In this document: positions 1 through 12,910 of the stretch, in pieces | How the letters are laid out: the number at the start of each line of letters is the position of its first letter | Numbering within the stretch: position 1 is the stretch's first letter | Position numbers and translations under genes: made by a program | Assembly: GCF_932526225.1 (NCBI RefSeq) | Contig: NC_064035.1 | Span: 10,529,296-10,589,295 of the forward strand | Origin: Nematostella vectensis | Lineage: Eukaryota > Cnidaria > Anthozoa > Actiniaria > Edwardsiidae | Length of the DNA stretch: 60,000 nucleotides | Direction: 5' to 3' | The notes under the pieces: generated by a model | Database searches by the model: none | The model's input: only the letters and a program-made list of their open reading frames with translations | Told to the model about the DNA's origin: nothing

Positions 1-2752
1 TTTGGGGAGCAAAGAAAATAGAGCGAATGCATTTATTCTGCTTCGTTTTGATAGGGCGAAGCCGTGTTTGGCTTGCCGAGCCCCAGCTCATTATACCATA
101 AGAAATATATGGGTAAATTAAATTATAGTATAGTTGTGTTAAAGTAGTCAGGGGAAGAAAATAACGTAACTTGGAAATGATTCCAAGATTTTTTGCGAGG
201 CATTTATTAACATGATTTAGTTGTGAATTCCATTTGAGATGTTCATCAATAAAGACACCTAAGTATTTTATGTTGTTAGTATTCTTTATACCATATGCTG
301 TTAAGTCAATAGAAACACTTTTTCTGGGGGAGGTGACAGTGATATGATGAGTTTTCTTAAAATTAATGGACAACTTATTAGCGTTACAGTATTTGATGAC
401 ATTGTCTAATTCACTATTAACAGTGGTTTCTAAATCTTTGGGGTTTTTTGAAGTATAAAATAGATTTGTATCATCTGCAAATATTCTAAATTTCAGTTTC
501 TTAGAAGAGTTGGGGAGATCATTAATATATAAGAGGAATAATAAGGGACCAAGGGTAGATCCTTGAGGAACTCCGCAAGAGATTGGTAGCATAGATGATT
601 CCGCATTGCCAATTTTGACAAACTGATGACGATTAGAGAGATAACTAGAAAACCATTTTGCGGGGGTTCCCCTGACTCCATATTTGTACATTTTAGCTAA
701 TAAGATGTCGTGGTTAATAGTATCAAATGCCTTTGAAAAATCTAAGAAAATAGCACATGTAGTCATACCTTGGTCAATAGAAGACTTGAGGGTCTCAACA
801 GTTTCTAATATGGCATGTTCGGTTGAATGGCCTTTCCGAAATCCAAATTGAAATTCAAATAAAATTTTATGTTTTTCAAGAAAAAAAATCAGCTGGTTGT
901 AGATAAGCTTCTCAAGAATCTTGCTAAATGAACAGATTATTGATATTGGTCTATAATTCCCTGGTTCAGTGGCATCCCCACTTTTATATATAGGAGTAAC
1001 CCTTGAGATTTTGAAAATATCAGGGACTTCACCACTTGCTATAGATTCATTATAAATGGCAGTAAAGGGAGAGGCTAGGATGGATGCTGACAATTTTATA
1101 AATTTATTAGGAATAGTAATATATGATTTATTTTCATTAAGAGATGCAAAAAGTAAAAAAACCTGTGCTTCTGAAACTGGAGACATAACAAAAGAAGAAG
1201 TTGTAGATTGTTTAATATAGGATGTAGGAGATATGGATTTGTCATCTTTAATTTGGGAAGCTAGATTGGTTCCTACATTTGTAAAAAATTTGTTCAACTG
1301 ATCAGCAATATCAGAAGGATTGGTAAACGACCTATTTCCTGAAGTAATGCGACTAGGAGCACTTTGCCCCTTTGTTTTCCTTTGTATCAGCTTGCCGATT
1401 AATTTCCAGGTAGCTTTGAGGTTGTTTTTACAGCTAATAAATTGAGAATGGAAATATTCCTTTTTACTTTTGTTGAGAAGATGTGATAAAGTATTAGAAT
1501 ATTGCTTGTATGCTATTACTTTTTCTTGGTTTTTGCTAAAAAAGTGACTTCGGTACATTTTTTGCTTGTGCTTTATTGATTTTAAGATGCCATTGGTAAT
1601 CCATGGTTTACTAAGTTGTCTTTTTTTTGCACGAGAGGCAATTTTCATTGGTGCATGTTTATCGATAACAGAATGGATGGCATGAATTGTGTCTTCAGTT
1701 TTTTCATTTAATGTTTTAGTTGATTGGTGAAGGGAATTCCAATCAAGCTGGTTCATATCATACAAGAAATTTTCACTATTAAATTTAGAAAAATCTCTAA
1801 AACTTTGCTGTTCACAAGTTTTCTTGAGATGGGACTTAAAGGTGCAGAAAATGGGCAGATGGTCAGAGATATCAACTGTGAGAATACCAGGAGTGACATG
1901 GGAAATGGGACAATTAGTGTAGATATGATCAATCAGTGTGGCAGTGTGACTGGTTATACGAGTAGGCTTAGTTATAATTGGCATTAAGCCATTAGAGAAA
2001 AGCATATCGAGGTATTCATCAGTCTGGAAATGGGAATTAGCTTTCAAAAAATCTATATTTATATCGCCACACAGGAATAAGTCAACTTTGTTTGGGTCAA
2101 TAGATTTGATTATGTTATCTAACTGAATTGTAAATTCATTAAGATTATCTGTGGGATGTCTATAAATACAACCTACAATAATATTTTTCTTATTTTTCCC
2201 ATTTTCAATCTCACACCAAGTTGATTCAACTAAATCCATGTCAAGTTTTATATCTTCACGGGGTATAGCATTTAAAGAATTGTTAATATATAAGGCAGAG
2301 CCACCAGCATTGGTTTTAGAGTCATTGTGAAAAAAATTGTAATTTTTAAAATTTATGTTCTTAACAGAATAATCACTTAGTTTAGTCTCAGTGACAGCAA
2401 TAATTTGAGGCTTGGAATCAATTAAATATAAAATATCTTCAAGGAGGTCAAAATTCTTAGACAGGCTCCTTGAATTGCAGTGCAGAATGAAAGGGCCTTC
2501 ATTCGACTTTTTGATTAATTTGTTCAATTTATTGATCGAAAAGTATTCGGAAGATGGACTAGAGAGCATGAGGTCAGAATCAGATTCATCAGATTTATCA
2601 GGGTTAGTGAGTAGATTAAAGATGTCATTATGCATGTTGCTGTTAGCAATATCTCCTGACCAGTTTCCAACAAAAACATTGAATCTTTGATCGGAAAGCG
2701 AGCTAAAAGGCAGGGGATTACTTACAATTTCCTCGATTTCCTCGTTGGCCAT
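1..2752 (-). mobile_element. Non-LTR retrotransposon ORF2 (endonuclease-reverse transcriptase), partial at left edge
   Basis: The frame opens at an ATG (2752-2750) and I see no stop down to position 1, so about 917 codons are visible and the C-terminus lies outside the window. The N-terminal half resembles an apurinic (APE-type) endonuclease: AVTETKLSD near 2380, CGDINID near 2080 and a terminal SDHLPIF near 1870. The second half is a reverse transcriptase: FRKGHSTEHAI near 830, AIFLDFSKAFDTI near 740, GVPQGSTLGPLLF near 560, the catalytic FADD at about 470-482, and KYLGVFIDEHLKW near 270. The protein would nick target DNA and prime cDNA synthesis on it. The domain order fits the CR1/L2/Jockey group. 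An uninterrupted frame of this length suggests a young copy. The subfamily is an inference and the 3' end is unseen. Confidence 0.88.
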
Positions 2753-2753
2753 T

Positions 2754-3593
2754 CTAGTAATGTTGAGACTGGCAATCTAAAAATTCATTAAATTCAGCGT
2801 CGGATATAAATCCGATGGAATTTGAGGTTTCGCTTTCACGAAGCCAAATTTTTCCATTTGCTGTCCAAATAAATTTAAAGTTGCATTGACGTCTGTATTT
2901 AGAAATCCGACTAAACAGTTTCTTCCTATAAGGTGTTAAACTCTCGTTTATAAAGATATGTGCTGTTCGGCTGACGCCGGATTCTGCTGGCTGATCTCGA
3001 ACTGTAGGTAGATCCTTCGTACGCTTCTGTTTGAGGTTTTTCCGATTAGAATAGACTTCGTCTCGCTTGGATCTTCTAATGAACTTGGCGATTATCCTAT
3101 CTTGCCCTTTCTTTGTAGGTTTTAGGCGATGTGCAATGGAAATGTCATCTTCTTTAACCTCCACTCCAGCCAAGGCTGCCGTTTCGATGACAAGCTTGAC
3201 AGGATCATCGTTGTCGACTTTTGGTATCCCGACGAACTCAAGGCAATCCCGTCGACCGTATTGTTGTTGTTCGTCTAGGCGAGAGTCGAGTTCATCGAGC
3301 CACTCTTTGGTCTCGATTAGATCTTGCGTTACATGCTGTATATTGGCATTCATGTCTTGGACAGATCGGTTGGTACCTTGTAAATTACTCAGGACTTTAT
3401 CGTATTGACTTGCAAGAAATTTTTGAGATGCCTCGATTTCATCGATTTTCTTGCGAAATAAATTCATTTCTTCTTTAAGTTGTATAACAGCAACTTTAAC
3501 TTCATTTCGAACATCCTTCAGGAGTTCGTCCTTCCATAGTTTGCGTAGGCTTTCCAAAGTTAGAGAGCCCTCGAGGCCGTGGCTGGCCGCCAT
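2754..3593 (-). CDS. Non-LTR retrotransposon ORF1 protein (coiled coil plus nucleic-acid-binding domain)
   Basis: A 279-residue protein starting at an ATG (MAASHGL). Residues about 25-100 are rich in K, E, D and L with heptad spacing and look like a coiled coil. They are followed by a segment with CLEFVGIP, ISIAHRLKP and RIIAKFIRRSKRDEVY, then IFINESLTPYRKKLF and FIWTANGKIWLRE. This order is typical of ORF1 proteins of CR1/L1-like elements, which bind the element's RNA as multimers. The stop (2754-2756) is separated by one base from the ORF2 ATG (TAGAATG), which suggests coupled translation. No break is visible, in agreement with the intact ORF2. Confidence 0.85.
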   Translation of the reverse strand: MAASHGLEGSLTLESLRKLWKDELLKDVRNEVKVAVIQLKEEMNLFRKKIDEIEASQKFLASQYDKVLSNLQGTNRSVQDMNANIQHVTQDLIETKEWLDELDSRLDEQQQYGRRDCLEFVGIPKVDNDDPVKLVIETAALAGVEVKEDDISIAHRLKPTKKGQDRIIAKFIRRSKRDEVYSNRKNLKQKRTKDLPTVRDQPAESGVSRTAHIFINESLTPYRKKLFSRISKYRRQCNFKFIWTANGKIWLRESETSNSIGFISDAEFNEFLDCQSQHY

Positions 3594-3599
3594 GACAGA

Positions 3600-3731
3600 T
3601 TATGCAGATTATATAATTATATATATATAATATAGTATAATATAATATATATAATATAATATAATATATATATATATATATATATAATATAGATTATATA
3701 TTATAAACACGATTCCACAGGGAATCGTGTT
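3600..3731. repeat. AT microsatellite and hairpin beside the retrotransposon 5' end
   Basis: From about 3600 to 3705 the sequence is almost pure TA/ATA simple repeat. It ends in an 11-bp inverted repeat (AACACGATTCC at 3706-3716, copied in reverse at 3721-3731) with a 4-nt loop ACAG. It lies directly upstream of ORF1, so it may be the insertion border or a degenerate 5' untranslated region. Confidence 0.7.
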
Positions 3732-6700
3732 TTACCTAGTTCCATGTCTTGCTAGCAAGCTTATTACCCACTGAGCCTATAGGAAAAAAAAGATCACATG
3801 CCTCCAATTTATTTTGTATCGGTTGACATAGGAAACACTTTTATGACTACGATTTTTAAGCCATTCTTAGGACAAAACTATATATGTCGTATTATTTACC
3901 ATAAGTTCATATTTCGTCATTATAGCTGATGGTGTTCAACCCTACAAATCTTGTTATATGTTCATTTTCTTAGAGAATGGATAACCCTGCTGCTGCTCAT
4001 AAAAGTTTAAAACATATTTGCACTTTGTTTGCACATAATAGAAATTATAGTCGGTGTGAGGAAATATTTCCAAACAGAGAGTACAAAAACAAGTGTTCTA
4101 TAATAATATTTTTAAAATTATTAAGCGAAAATTAATAACAAAGATTTGGTCGTTTAGAGCTCCGCTTTTAGGCAATGCCTAAATCTATATATTATAGATA
4201 GATATGCTAAGAACAATAAAAAACTGTTGAACCTAAAATTTTAGTGATACCAAAGAATTAGCTTTACCTTTCATTTAAAAGTCATGTTGATAAAAACAAC
4301 CTATTTATCCAAATTGTTATGTAAGGGTGGGTTTTGTTTTGAATAGGATTTTTCAATCTGCTGTGCAAACATTTTGATCATTTATCGACTTATATCGATG
4401 GATGTAGGGAAACTACGTAAAACAGCTTGTTTTATCATTTCGACTGTGTTCATTCGCGCACCAGATTGAGGCTCAGTAGATGGTGGCGCGAACAAAAGAG
4501 CGCATGCGCACCAGGAACAGGAATTTATTTTATTTTGTTTTCATAAAAGAAATAAAAAGCCCCACAGAATGCAACAATTTTGAAATTTTTCTGTTATGCG
4601 GAAGTGTTTAGAGTGCTCAATGCTAGCTTTATTATTATCAGCCCGGAGAATCGTGTTTTGATTTACTCTTCTTGTCATACGAGAGATTCGTGTCAAGGTG
4701 ACGGAGGATTCATGCGTGAGCGACGTACAGGTGTTTGACGGCAATTACATGATTCTCTTTACGGGGGAGGGGGGCAAAGGGACCTAATCACACGGAAATC
4801 CATTATGTACTTGAACTGTAAACGCTATTTTTGCCGAGAATACCGAGAGAGTTGCTTAATAAAAGGGAAAAAAAATATTGTAATAATTGTTTGTGAAGGT
4901 TATCCTATACAAATAGATGTTGTATATTATTAAACCCGAGGCGTAGGGTTAGGGTCTTGTTTATGCACCCAGTCCTTACGCATTATTACAGTTATTTTGA
5001 ATTCACAGCACTTTTAATCTCTCTATACAAATAAGCTAAGCATACTAAGAAGTGGTCCCTGGGGATGACTAAAAGCTTCGTACTAAGGAACACTGCTAAA
5101 CTTTGAAAGCAAACTATGAAAAAGCGCTCTTTACGAATTTTAACAAGTTTATACTAAGCCATCAACCCACATGCATAGCTCCGTTTACAGAGGTAAGCAT
5201 TATCTACACAAATACCTTGTCTTTTTCCACATTGTGAAGGGTTTCGGCGAATCTGAAGCATTCGGGATTTAGGGCTAGAATAATCCGCATAGAGCTCGGA
5301 AGAGTTTACACATCATCCAATAAATGGATTGTGCAAATATTTTATTTTTCCTGTTGTGCCCGTCCGATTTCAGAAGTTTAGAGGTCGAAATTTGGACAAG
5401 ATCATAGGGTAAGCTGTTTTGTTTTTTTAGCTCATTTGAATATTCGGGAGTCCTTGCAATTTTAGTCACAGAAATGCCTTCTTCACCGTATATCGATTTT
5501 GAAAGATTATATGTTGTTTGATTAGTGAACAAATGTGTTTGCTCTAATTATAATTGAAATACCAAACTCACCGTCCTTTGGAAAAACAATTTGTAAATGA
5601 CTTCAAATTTGTACTTTTCTCTGTATAAAGTTGGAAAAGCCACTAATGTAATACGCTATTGCCTCCTTTGTTATTGTTTGTACAGCTCTGAAAGCTTTTT
5701 TGCCGATCCTAATAAGTCTCTGAACACTATTCCATGAAGAGTAGATCCCAAATGGGGGTTATTCCTTTTCTCGCAAAAGTAGTTTATGTATACGGGAGCA
5801 TTATTTTAAAGATCGCCCTTGTGTGTTTTGCCATTGTAATTTAAGCAGGAAACCGGTTTTGTAACTTTTGTAGTTTTTGTGACGAGTACAAGAAGGCTTT
5901 CAATACAACTCTTCTTTGTTGAGAGACTCTGTTTTTACGAACATCCGCTGGGTGTAGTGTTATGCCCCCACCTCATATAGGTATTTCGCGTAATGAGAAG
6001 GCAACAGGAAAAAAACACTATGCATGCCCCTTCCTGGTCGCTGCAATGTTGTACCACATAGTATCCACAGGATTGCAATGTCGGGGGATGGTAATTCGGG
6101 TCTTACGTGGCGTATATGGGTTGGTCCGTCATCACCAAGTCGATCCAATTGTAAATGTTGTCAATCTACATTGAGTGATAATCAGTTTTGAATTCCCTTG
6201 TTTATACTTTATCAGGTCTAAGTTATCTGGATCTGACATCAAGATTTATTTTATTCTTTGTAATAGTGTTTTCACTCATTTAAGACAGAAAACTAAATTA
6301 AACGTAATGGCGACACAAGTGAAAACTGGCCAAAACGTACAACAAGAAAATCAAGTAGTAGTCTTCGTTTTTTCGTGTGAATAAGAAATTGATAATTAGT
6401 GTAAATAATCACTTGGCGCAGGCGTCCAAGTGAGAACTAACCATTATGCGAGCTTTCAAGTTTTCAAGTTTTCAAGTTATGATGACGCGCATAGACGTAA
6501 CTTAGGTCGATAAGCCACAATCAAATGTTTCGTGCAAGCCTTTGGGGCTGTTTCTAAAACACCTTTTGCGCCTGTCAAGGCTTCACCAGGCATTCGAACA
6601 GTCACTGTTCACGTCGTTAGCACATTTGCTTCCGCATAGAGCAGCGAGTAGGGGTTTTGTACTTCTGTTCTCAATCGAGCCCGTAGAATGTCTCCATGAG

Positions 6701-7162
6701 TGTACGAGACACTATCCTCGTATGTGGTACCCTTATCACTAAATCTGTGTTCTCTTTTGTCGTATCATTAGGATATGCGTGTGAGTTTTACTAGGAAACC
6801 CTAGCGGCCATTTGTCAAGGATGATTACTAGGTAGCGCCAAAGAGCAGAATTGAATAGCGCACCGAGACTATTGTGCGCTAACACTGAAAACACAATGGC
6901 TCAATACTCGCGCGAAATTCTTATCGCAAGAACATCAATCGAGCGTGTAACAGTTAGTTGAGAGCCAGAGAATGTTTGTTTACAGGAATAAGGTGATGTA
7001 TTATCGGATCGACGGATTCATTGCCTCTAAATCACTATATTCCCTTTAAGACAAAATTCGCTGTTTTTTAAACCCCGTAATTGTACTTTTTTGAATGGTG
7101 TTTAATTCCTAGTACCGGCTGATGTGTGTTGTGTTGCTGATGTGTGTTGTGTTGTGTTGCAG
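3732..7162. other. Intergenic/unknown, no supported gene
   Basis: I see no convincing coding exon here. The open frames are short, lack family resemblance and mostly use non-ATG starts. The only structured element I note is the short dispersed palindromic repeat at 4158-4195. An (AAGTTTTC)-like triplet repeat lies at about 6453-6478. Confidence 0.5.
4158..4195. repeat. Dispersed palindromic repeat, copy 1
   Basis: Contains TTTAGGCAATGCCTAAA, two 8-bp inverted arms around one A, inside a longer block (GAGCTCCGC...CTATATATTA). The block recurs at 9273-9310 with few changes, so it is probably one end of a short dispersed element. Confidence 0.6.
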
Positions 7163-7239
7163 GCGGTCATCGCCCGCGCGGCATACCGGTAGACCCGAAC
7201 TATTACAGACACCATCCATCCCGAGTCGCCAAGCGATCG
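7163..7239 (+). other. Candidate upstream coding exon (possibly KIF26 5' end)
   Basis: A GC-rich 77-nt island lies between a 3' splice site (GTGTTGCAG ending 7162) and a strong donor (GTAAGTG at 7240). It has two leading bases and 25 open codons (GHRPRGIPVDPNYYRHHPSR and so on), ending in phase 0. The first certain KIF26 exon at 16542 also follows an AG and starts in phase 0, so the two could be joined. The PNYYR-rich segment faintly recalls the SWYRKAY stretch near the N-terminus of vertebrate KIF26B. Without a transcript this is only a candidate. Confidence 0.35.
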
Positions 7240-9032
7240 GTAAGTGATATCCGGACTGTGACCATGCACGGACAGCCTGATGGGTAGTGGTTCTGTTGTA
7301 GCAACCGGTAAAAGTGTAAATGTGTTCTCCTTTTGGGAATGCATTACGCCGCTATCGTTGGCGTTTGTAATGTTAAGACAGGTCGGGAAATGCCGGAAAA
7401 AATGTTTTTTTTAGAATAAGGAAGGATTTTAAAAGAAAAAGCCTGACATTCCAGCAAAATGGAAATGTGAATAGCTAACTGTAAGACTGTTCTGATGGAT
7501 CTTTTATATTATCCTTGTACCATCTTTGCTCTATTTCGTTATGTTCTTTATAAAAGTTTCACTGAACTTGCGTTCGTATAGCTTTGTGCGGTAGTTTATA
7601 CAAATCGTGTGTCGGGGAAATACGAATGCATTGCATGACTTAATTTTTTTATTTGTGTGATATCACTTATTGTTTGACAAAAAAACTCAGCAGTCGTTTT
7701 GTCTAGTGAATGAGGACATGCTGTTTTGTGAGTGCGTTGTGTGATCGGACTATGAACGCCGTGCTATTTCCCTGAAGTTGATGGTCCACTTGACCATGTA
7801 CTAAACCATTGTTAATAGACCCACCTTCAGAGTTGCAATAGTTCTTTTAAAATGAATGTCGATCAGTCTCTCTGTTATTATTTACATTTGAAAATACAAT
7901 AGCAGAAATCTATACGATAGATTCTTGTACGAAGTCTCATACTCTATTAGCGGAGCCCCATAGGTATAGAGAAATGGTATATAACTATGCGACTGAGTTT
8001 TTTTGGTCATCGCGCGGGAGCTCTGTGGTTTCGGCCTGCCCTGCCCGCGCAAGTTATGAAGAATCTACATTTTTTTCTGTGTCTGTTATCGAATTTCGGC
8101 TCCAACAAACTGGTTATCATACGGCGGAAGATCGATTACACTTCACTACCTATTCACAACATAGCGAGGGAACTGGAAGATAAACACATGTTTAAGAAAA
8201 GCCTAAAATAAAAAGAAAATGACCCATGTCTAAAGACGGAGAAATCGTAGGCAATAAAGCAGCACAAGTATGATTATTATTGTTGGTTTCTCGCCGACTC
8301 GAATCGAATGATACGGTACGTTTTTAAATCGTTTTCAATCGTTTTGTAAAAACTGTAGTTTTCCATTACCGTAAGTAACTCTATAAACTTAATTTTATTT
8401 CGTAGAGTTTTTTTTAGATTATTTTACCTCAACAACTTGTTTGCACTAATCCTAGAAATTAATCAAACAAATGAATTTATAGAAAAAAAAGGTACATAAA
8501 TTCACTGAAGTTGGCAGTACATAAAAAGAAATGAAAAATAGTTATCTCTTTTTCAGCAATATCAAACCTATCAAATCAAGTGCTGCACTTTTACTAATAC
8601 TGCCGTGTCTTTGGCAAATAGCTCTCGATAAAAGCACTGGATAAGCCGGTTTATTTATTATCAAACCACCCCTGTAAGGCAACCCATTCTCAACAGATTA
8701 CCGGAGTGTTTATTGTTTTTAGTGGCCATAAAATTATATGAATGATTTTCTCCAAATAAGTCTATGATAGATAATAAAATAACAAATTCAGAGGTAGAAA
8801 TTATAAAATTGTTAAATGGTAAAATTGTTATTTGAAATTTTCTTTTCTCAACATGTTTGTATTTTTGTTTCCTTTTTGCTTTTATTGTTTATAGGTGGTG
8901 GAAATATAGAAATAAATACTATAAAAATGGGTAAAGATCTGTAAAAAAAAGTGATGACTCAATATTCTAATATTCAAACTAAAATGGAACTAAAGCAGGA
9001 CAGCATTTATAGAAAACGTCTGAGTGGAGCTT

Positions 9033-9100
9033 TTATTGTTCATTTATTTATGTTAATTATTATTTATTTATGTTTATTATTATTTATTTATGTTAATTAA
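9033..9100. repeat. AT-rich tandem repeat (TTATTTATGTTAATTATTA-like)
   Basis: About three copies of a unit near 25 bp made of TTATTTATGTTAATTATTA and variants. It is simple AT-rich slippage sequence with no coding content. Confidence 0.7.
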
Positions 9101-9272
9101 ATTAATCCTCTATATTTGGACATTTATTAAAATAAACAAGCACCTTTTTTCTTATTCTGATCTTTATTATGGTTATGATTTTTTATGATTATTCATAAAA
9201 TGTATTATTATCATTATTTTGTTATTGTCATATTCATAAAAACTATGAAAAATATTTGGAAAACAAATGCAC

Positions 9273-9310
9273 TGGCTCCGCCTTTAGGCAATGCCTAAAT
9301 CTATATATTA
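9273..9310. repeat. Dispersed palindromic repeat, copy 2
   Basis: Carries the same TTTAGGCAATGCCTAAA palindrome, followed by TCTATATATTA, as positions 4158-4195. About 34 of 37 positions agree by eye. Flanks differ between the copies, which supports a dispersed element and not a long duplication. Confidence 0.6.
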
Positions 9311-9554
9311 ACGATTTTTTAAGTGTCTCCGGTACTGTCAGTCGGTCAGTCGGCTTAACGTGACTCGGCGCGTGAGCGTAAAATGAGTGTATAAGCTAAA
9401 TGCGATTGAAACCTTTATCGAATCAACTGAACTAACCTTGAAATTTAGGCCATGCCTCTCAATTCTCAAGTACAAAAGCAATTTTAAAGTTTTATCGTGA
9501 AAAAAAAACACATTAACAATCCACACCTTATTGTAACGCAATTCACAGTGTAGA

Positions 9555-9750
9555 GCGAAGTCGTCACATAAGTTCCCTGTCACGCGTGTCGATACTTCCA
9601 CAATGGTCACCCAGACCCCACCGTAACGTAAGTCGTCACGCAAGACCCTCGTCACGCGTGTCGATACTCTCACAATGGTCACCCAAAACCCACCGTAACG
9701 TAAGTCGTCACGCAAGACCCTCGTCACGCGTGTCGATACTCTCACACTAG
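9555..9750. repeat. 72-bp minisatellite, about 2.7 copies
   Basis: Three successive units share CGTCACGC, GTGTCGATACT, CACAATGGTCACCCA and CCACCGTAACGTAAGT at a spacing of 72 bp. The period is a multiple of three, which is why a repetitive open frame appears on the minus strand; I do not consider that frame a gene. Confidence 0.8.
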
Positions 9751-12700
9751 TACACTACCTCCCCTGGTGGTGCGCGTGTGGCATTGTGGTCTGCTATCTC
9801 TCTGGGCGTCTGATGAGTCCTCTTGAGACTAGTTTATCTCGAAAGGGTGCGGACTGTGATAATCTCTCTTGGGCCACAAGATGGACCTCCTCAACTTATC
9901 GCGTGATGTTGTGGCTTGGAGATAAGAGCTGTAGTTTGGGCGTGACCTTCAGATAATTACTTTATGGTTTGGGGAATCTGTTCTAACAATGATGTAACTG
10001 TAATTGGCCTCTGAGGCCCTAGGTAAACCTCGGACCATGTCGTTTTCAGTTCTAGTCTATTTATTTAGTTGTTTTAGCCTATGTTTTAGACGTTTTGAGG
10101 CAGAAAATCTTTAATTACTAGACGAGATACATTTTCAGTTTTTTTTTACACATGGCTGGTCTGATTTTCCACGTGCCAAGTTTGCCCTCTTTGTTATGTT
10201 TGATGCAATTAACTTTCTAGTTTTTACGCGAATGTGCTTGAATGTTCACCTAAATAGTGTAAAAGAGTACATCTGAAAAAGGGCCCCACTTTTAGGAGCC
10301 CTCACTTGCTCTCAATCCCGAAGTTGATATGATCGTTATTTCTTTGTTGTCTTTGGTTCTCTTGTGTGCGCAATTGTATAATTTTGCACTGCTGATTTTT
10401 ATTATTATGCGGCATCATGTCAGTGTTCTGCTCTTTGCAACCCCAACGCACTATATTTTAACTCTGCTTTTGATGGCACCTCTACCATGGAACTCTCTTC
10501 GCGGTACGTCGAGCATCAAGTACTGATACCCCCTTGCATTTCGATAACTAATCACAAGTCAGCTGGTGGTTAGGTTATCCATTTTGTTTTCGTCTAGCCA
10601 TCAGCTAGCTGTAGCGCATTGCTCGGAATGATGGATAGTGTCCTAGCACTTGGTTTGCATGACGATTGTCGGGTAAATCAAGCCGTCCGAGTCCTTTTTG
10701 TCTTGAGCCCAGTATGCGCTCGCGCGGCTTGCCCTTGATCTGCGGCCAATTATTCCCTTTTGATATTTCTCCTTTTTATTGGACATTCTAATTACCAGAA
10801 AAGAATAAAGTAATTTCAAACCTCAACAACGCTTTTAAATCGGATTCTCATTTTCTTTGCAGCTTCAAGCACTTGCAATTAAAAGTTCAATAAGATTTTC
10901 TGCCATTTCTCTTAATTCCATTTTCCCATTAACTAAGAGACGGATTCTCCATCCTCTTGTCACGATCTCAAACATTAATAAGTCTTACTCGAGAAGCGGA
11001 TCTACATAGACTTCTTAATAGTTTTTATCATAATACAGGAACTACGCGCTATTAACTCAGACAGTACGTAGACATCCATTCAAATTGAGTTACTACAACC
11101 CACTGGTGCGCTGGTTTTGATTATTTCGACGCGGCGGCACTGGGTTTCATTGCGAAATTCGCGCCACGGGACAACAAAAAGAGAAGTCAGCAGGGAACGG
11201 TTAATTCCTATGCGGAATTCCCCTCCACCTGTCACTTATTAACCGGCAAAGTTTTTCAGTCCTTCTCAAGTAAGACCCGAGAAGTATTACCCTAGTATTA
11301 AGTGATGGCGCAGATGGCAGCAAGAAAGGTTGAAGAGTATGAAAATGACTCTAGCTATCTAAGACTCGTCGATTATCTCCTGATTCAGATAAACGCCTGT
11401 TAATTCGCGATTAGGTGATAAGGGGTAACTGTCCCTGGTCCATTATAGTTGTGCGACCGAAATTCCACGCGGAAAATGGAGCGTCGCGTTTAACCGAGTT
11501 TCGTCGTTTGTCAAAAAGTAAGTCAACCCGTGGTCGAATGTATGCATTTGCTTTTTAGGGGTAATACAGAGCGTGACAGAAGACGGAAACATTTCACACT
11601 CTTGAGTGTTCCCATTTCTTATCTAAAGACTCGTGAGAATAGTACCAGGCATGCACATGAATTTCGTCTTGATGCCTTTTTTGCGCACCCGTGCCATTCC
11701 TAACTGTATCGTTGATTGTTTCACTATTCTCATAGCTCTTAACGATCCAAGACAGTCTCATAGAAAAATAATTAGAAACAGGATGTTAATGAGTTTCCAC
11801 GTCTAAACACACACTGTTCCGCGCTATGGCTTTTCTATTTGTCAAAAACAGGAAAGGCGAAGAAATAAAACTCGAGTAGACAAAGGTTCTCTCTGTGATG
11901 AGATGTTTGCACGGTTCTCTCTACTTCACTTTACGGTCTTACTTTAATTAAGGGTGCAGCGCGTCTGTTTGCTGAAAAATTCCTCATGGAAGAACTGTCA
12001 AAAGCCAAGACAGGCAAACAAAGGGTGAATAGATATTGGATTTAAACGTAAGTTGGCCTGAGACTCTTGTAGCCACAATATTGTCAAGGCATGCTGCTGT
12101 ATCATGGAAGTTATCGCTTCAGGTCACAGGTGGCACGGGTGTTTAGCGACATTTCCCCGCTTGATTTATTTGCAAGCGATTTACGGCTAAATGCAAGCCC
12201 AGCGTTTCGGCGCATTATTAAAATGGAAATCTGTGGGATCTACAGGGTACCAATTTGTCGCTTTTAAATATTTAATTGTGTTGGTTCATCAATTGGGGAA
12301 GATGAAATAGAAAGAGAAATTGTCTTACGCTCGTACTTGAAATTTACTTTTCATTCAATTATCTAATGTAAGTCGGAAAATATTTTATTTACTGATGCTT
12401 TTAGATTACTGAAAGGGAGATTCTTCTGTCGAATGTCGCTACTAATGTGCGCAATTAAACTCGCATTTCAATCACGATACGTCACTTTTGGTCAGCGGTT
12501 GATCATTGACTTTTTTCGCCGAGCTGATTTTTGTCTCTTTGCTGAAGATTAAAGCAGCATTGTTACCAGTTTACTTCCGGTCGATTACGTAAAAATCTCC
12601 GATGATTTTTAACGGAAAACGCGAATAATATTTTAAAAATATGGAAAGCAGTGTGTCTATTGGAATTTTCTTTGAGGATGTGATTGATATTTTAGAGCGG

Positions 12701-12910
12701 ATGGCCTGTTAAATATCTCGGATTATAATAGATTCTTTTGTTTTTTAACGGTTGAGGTTTCCGTCGGACCTCCGGAAGTAAACTCGTGACAATGCGGCTT
12801 TAAGATTGAACAGCAATTCTTTAATGATGCATTTAGGCTCGCTTGGCCAGTACAGTTAGGCCGACTTCTACCATTATTACTTAGCATTTTTTTTCTAGAA
12901 TAACCCGACG

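Noticed and set aside
9338-9745. 135-codon minus-strand frame with repeats
   Set aside because: It is the translation of the 72-bp minisatellite (period divisible by three), not a gene.
9810-9860. Hammerhead-ribozyme-like string CTGATGAG ... CTCGAAA
   Set aside because: The two conserved cores are present, but the segment between them cannot form stem II next to both cores and no clear stems I/III close around it.
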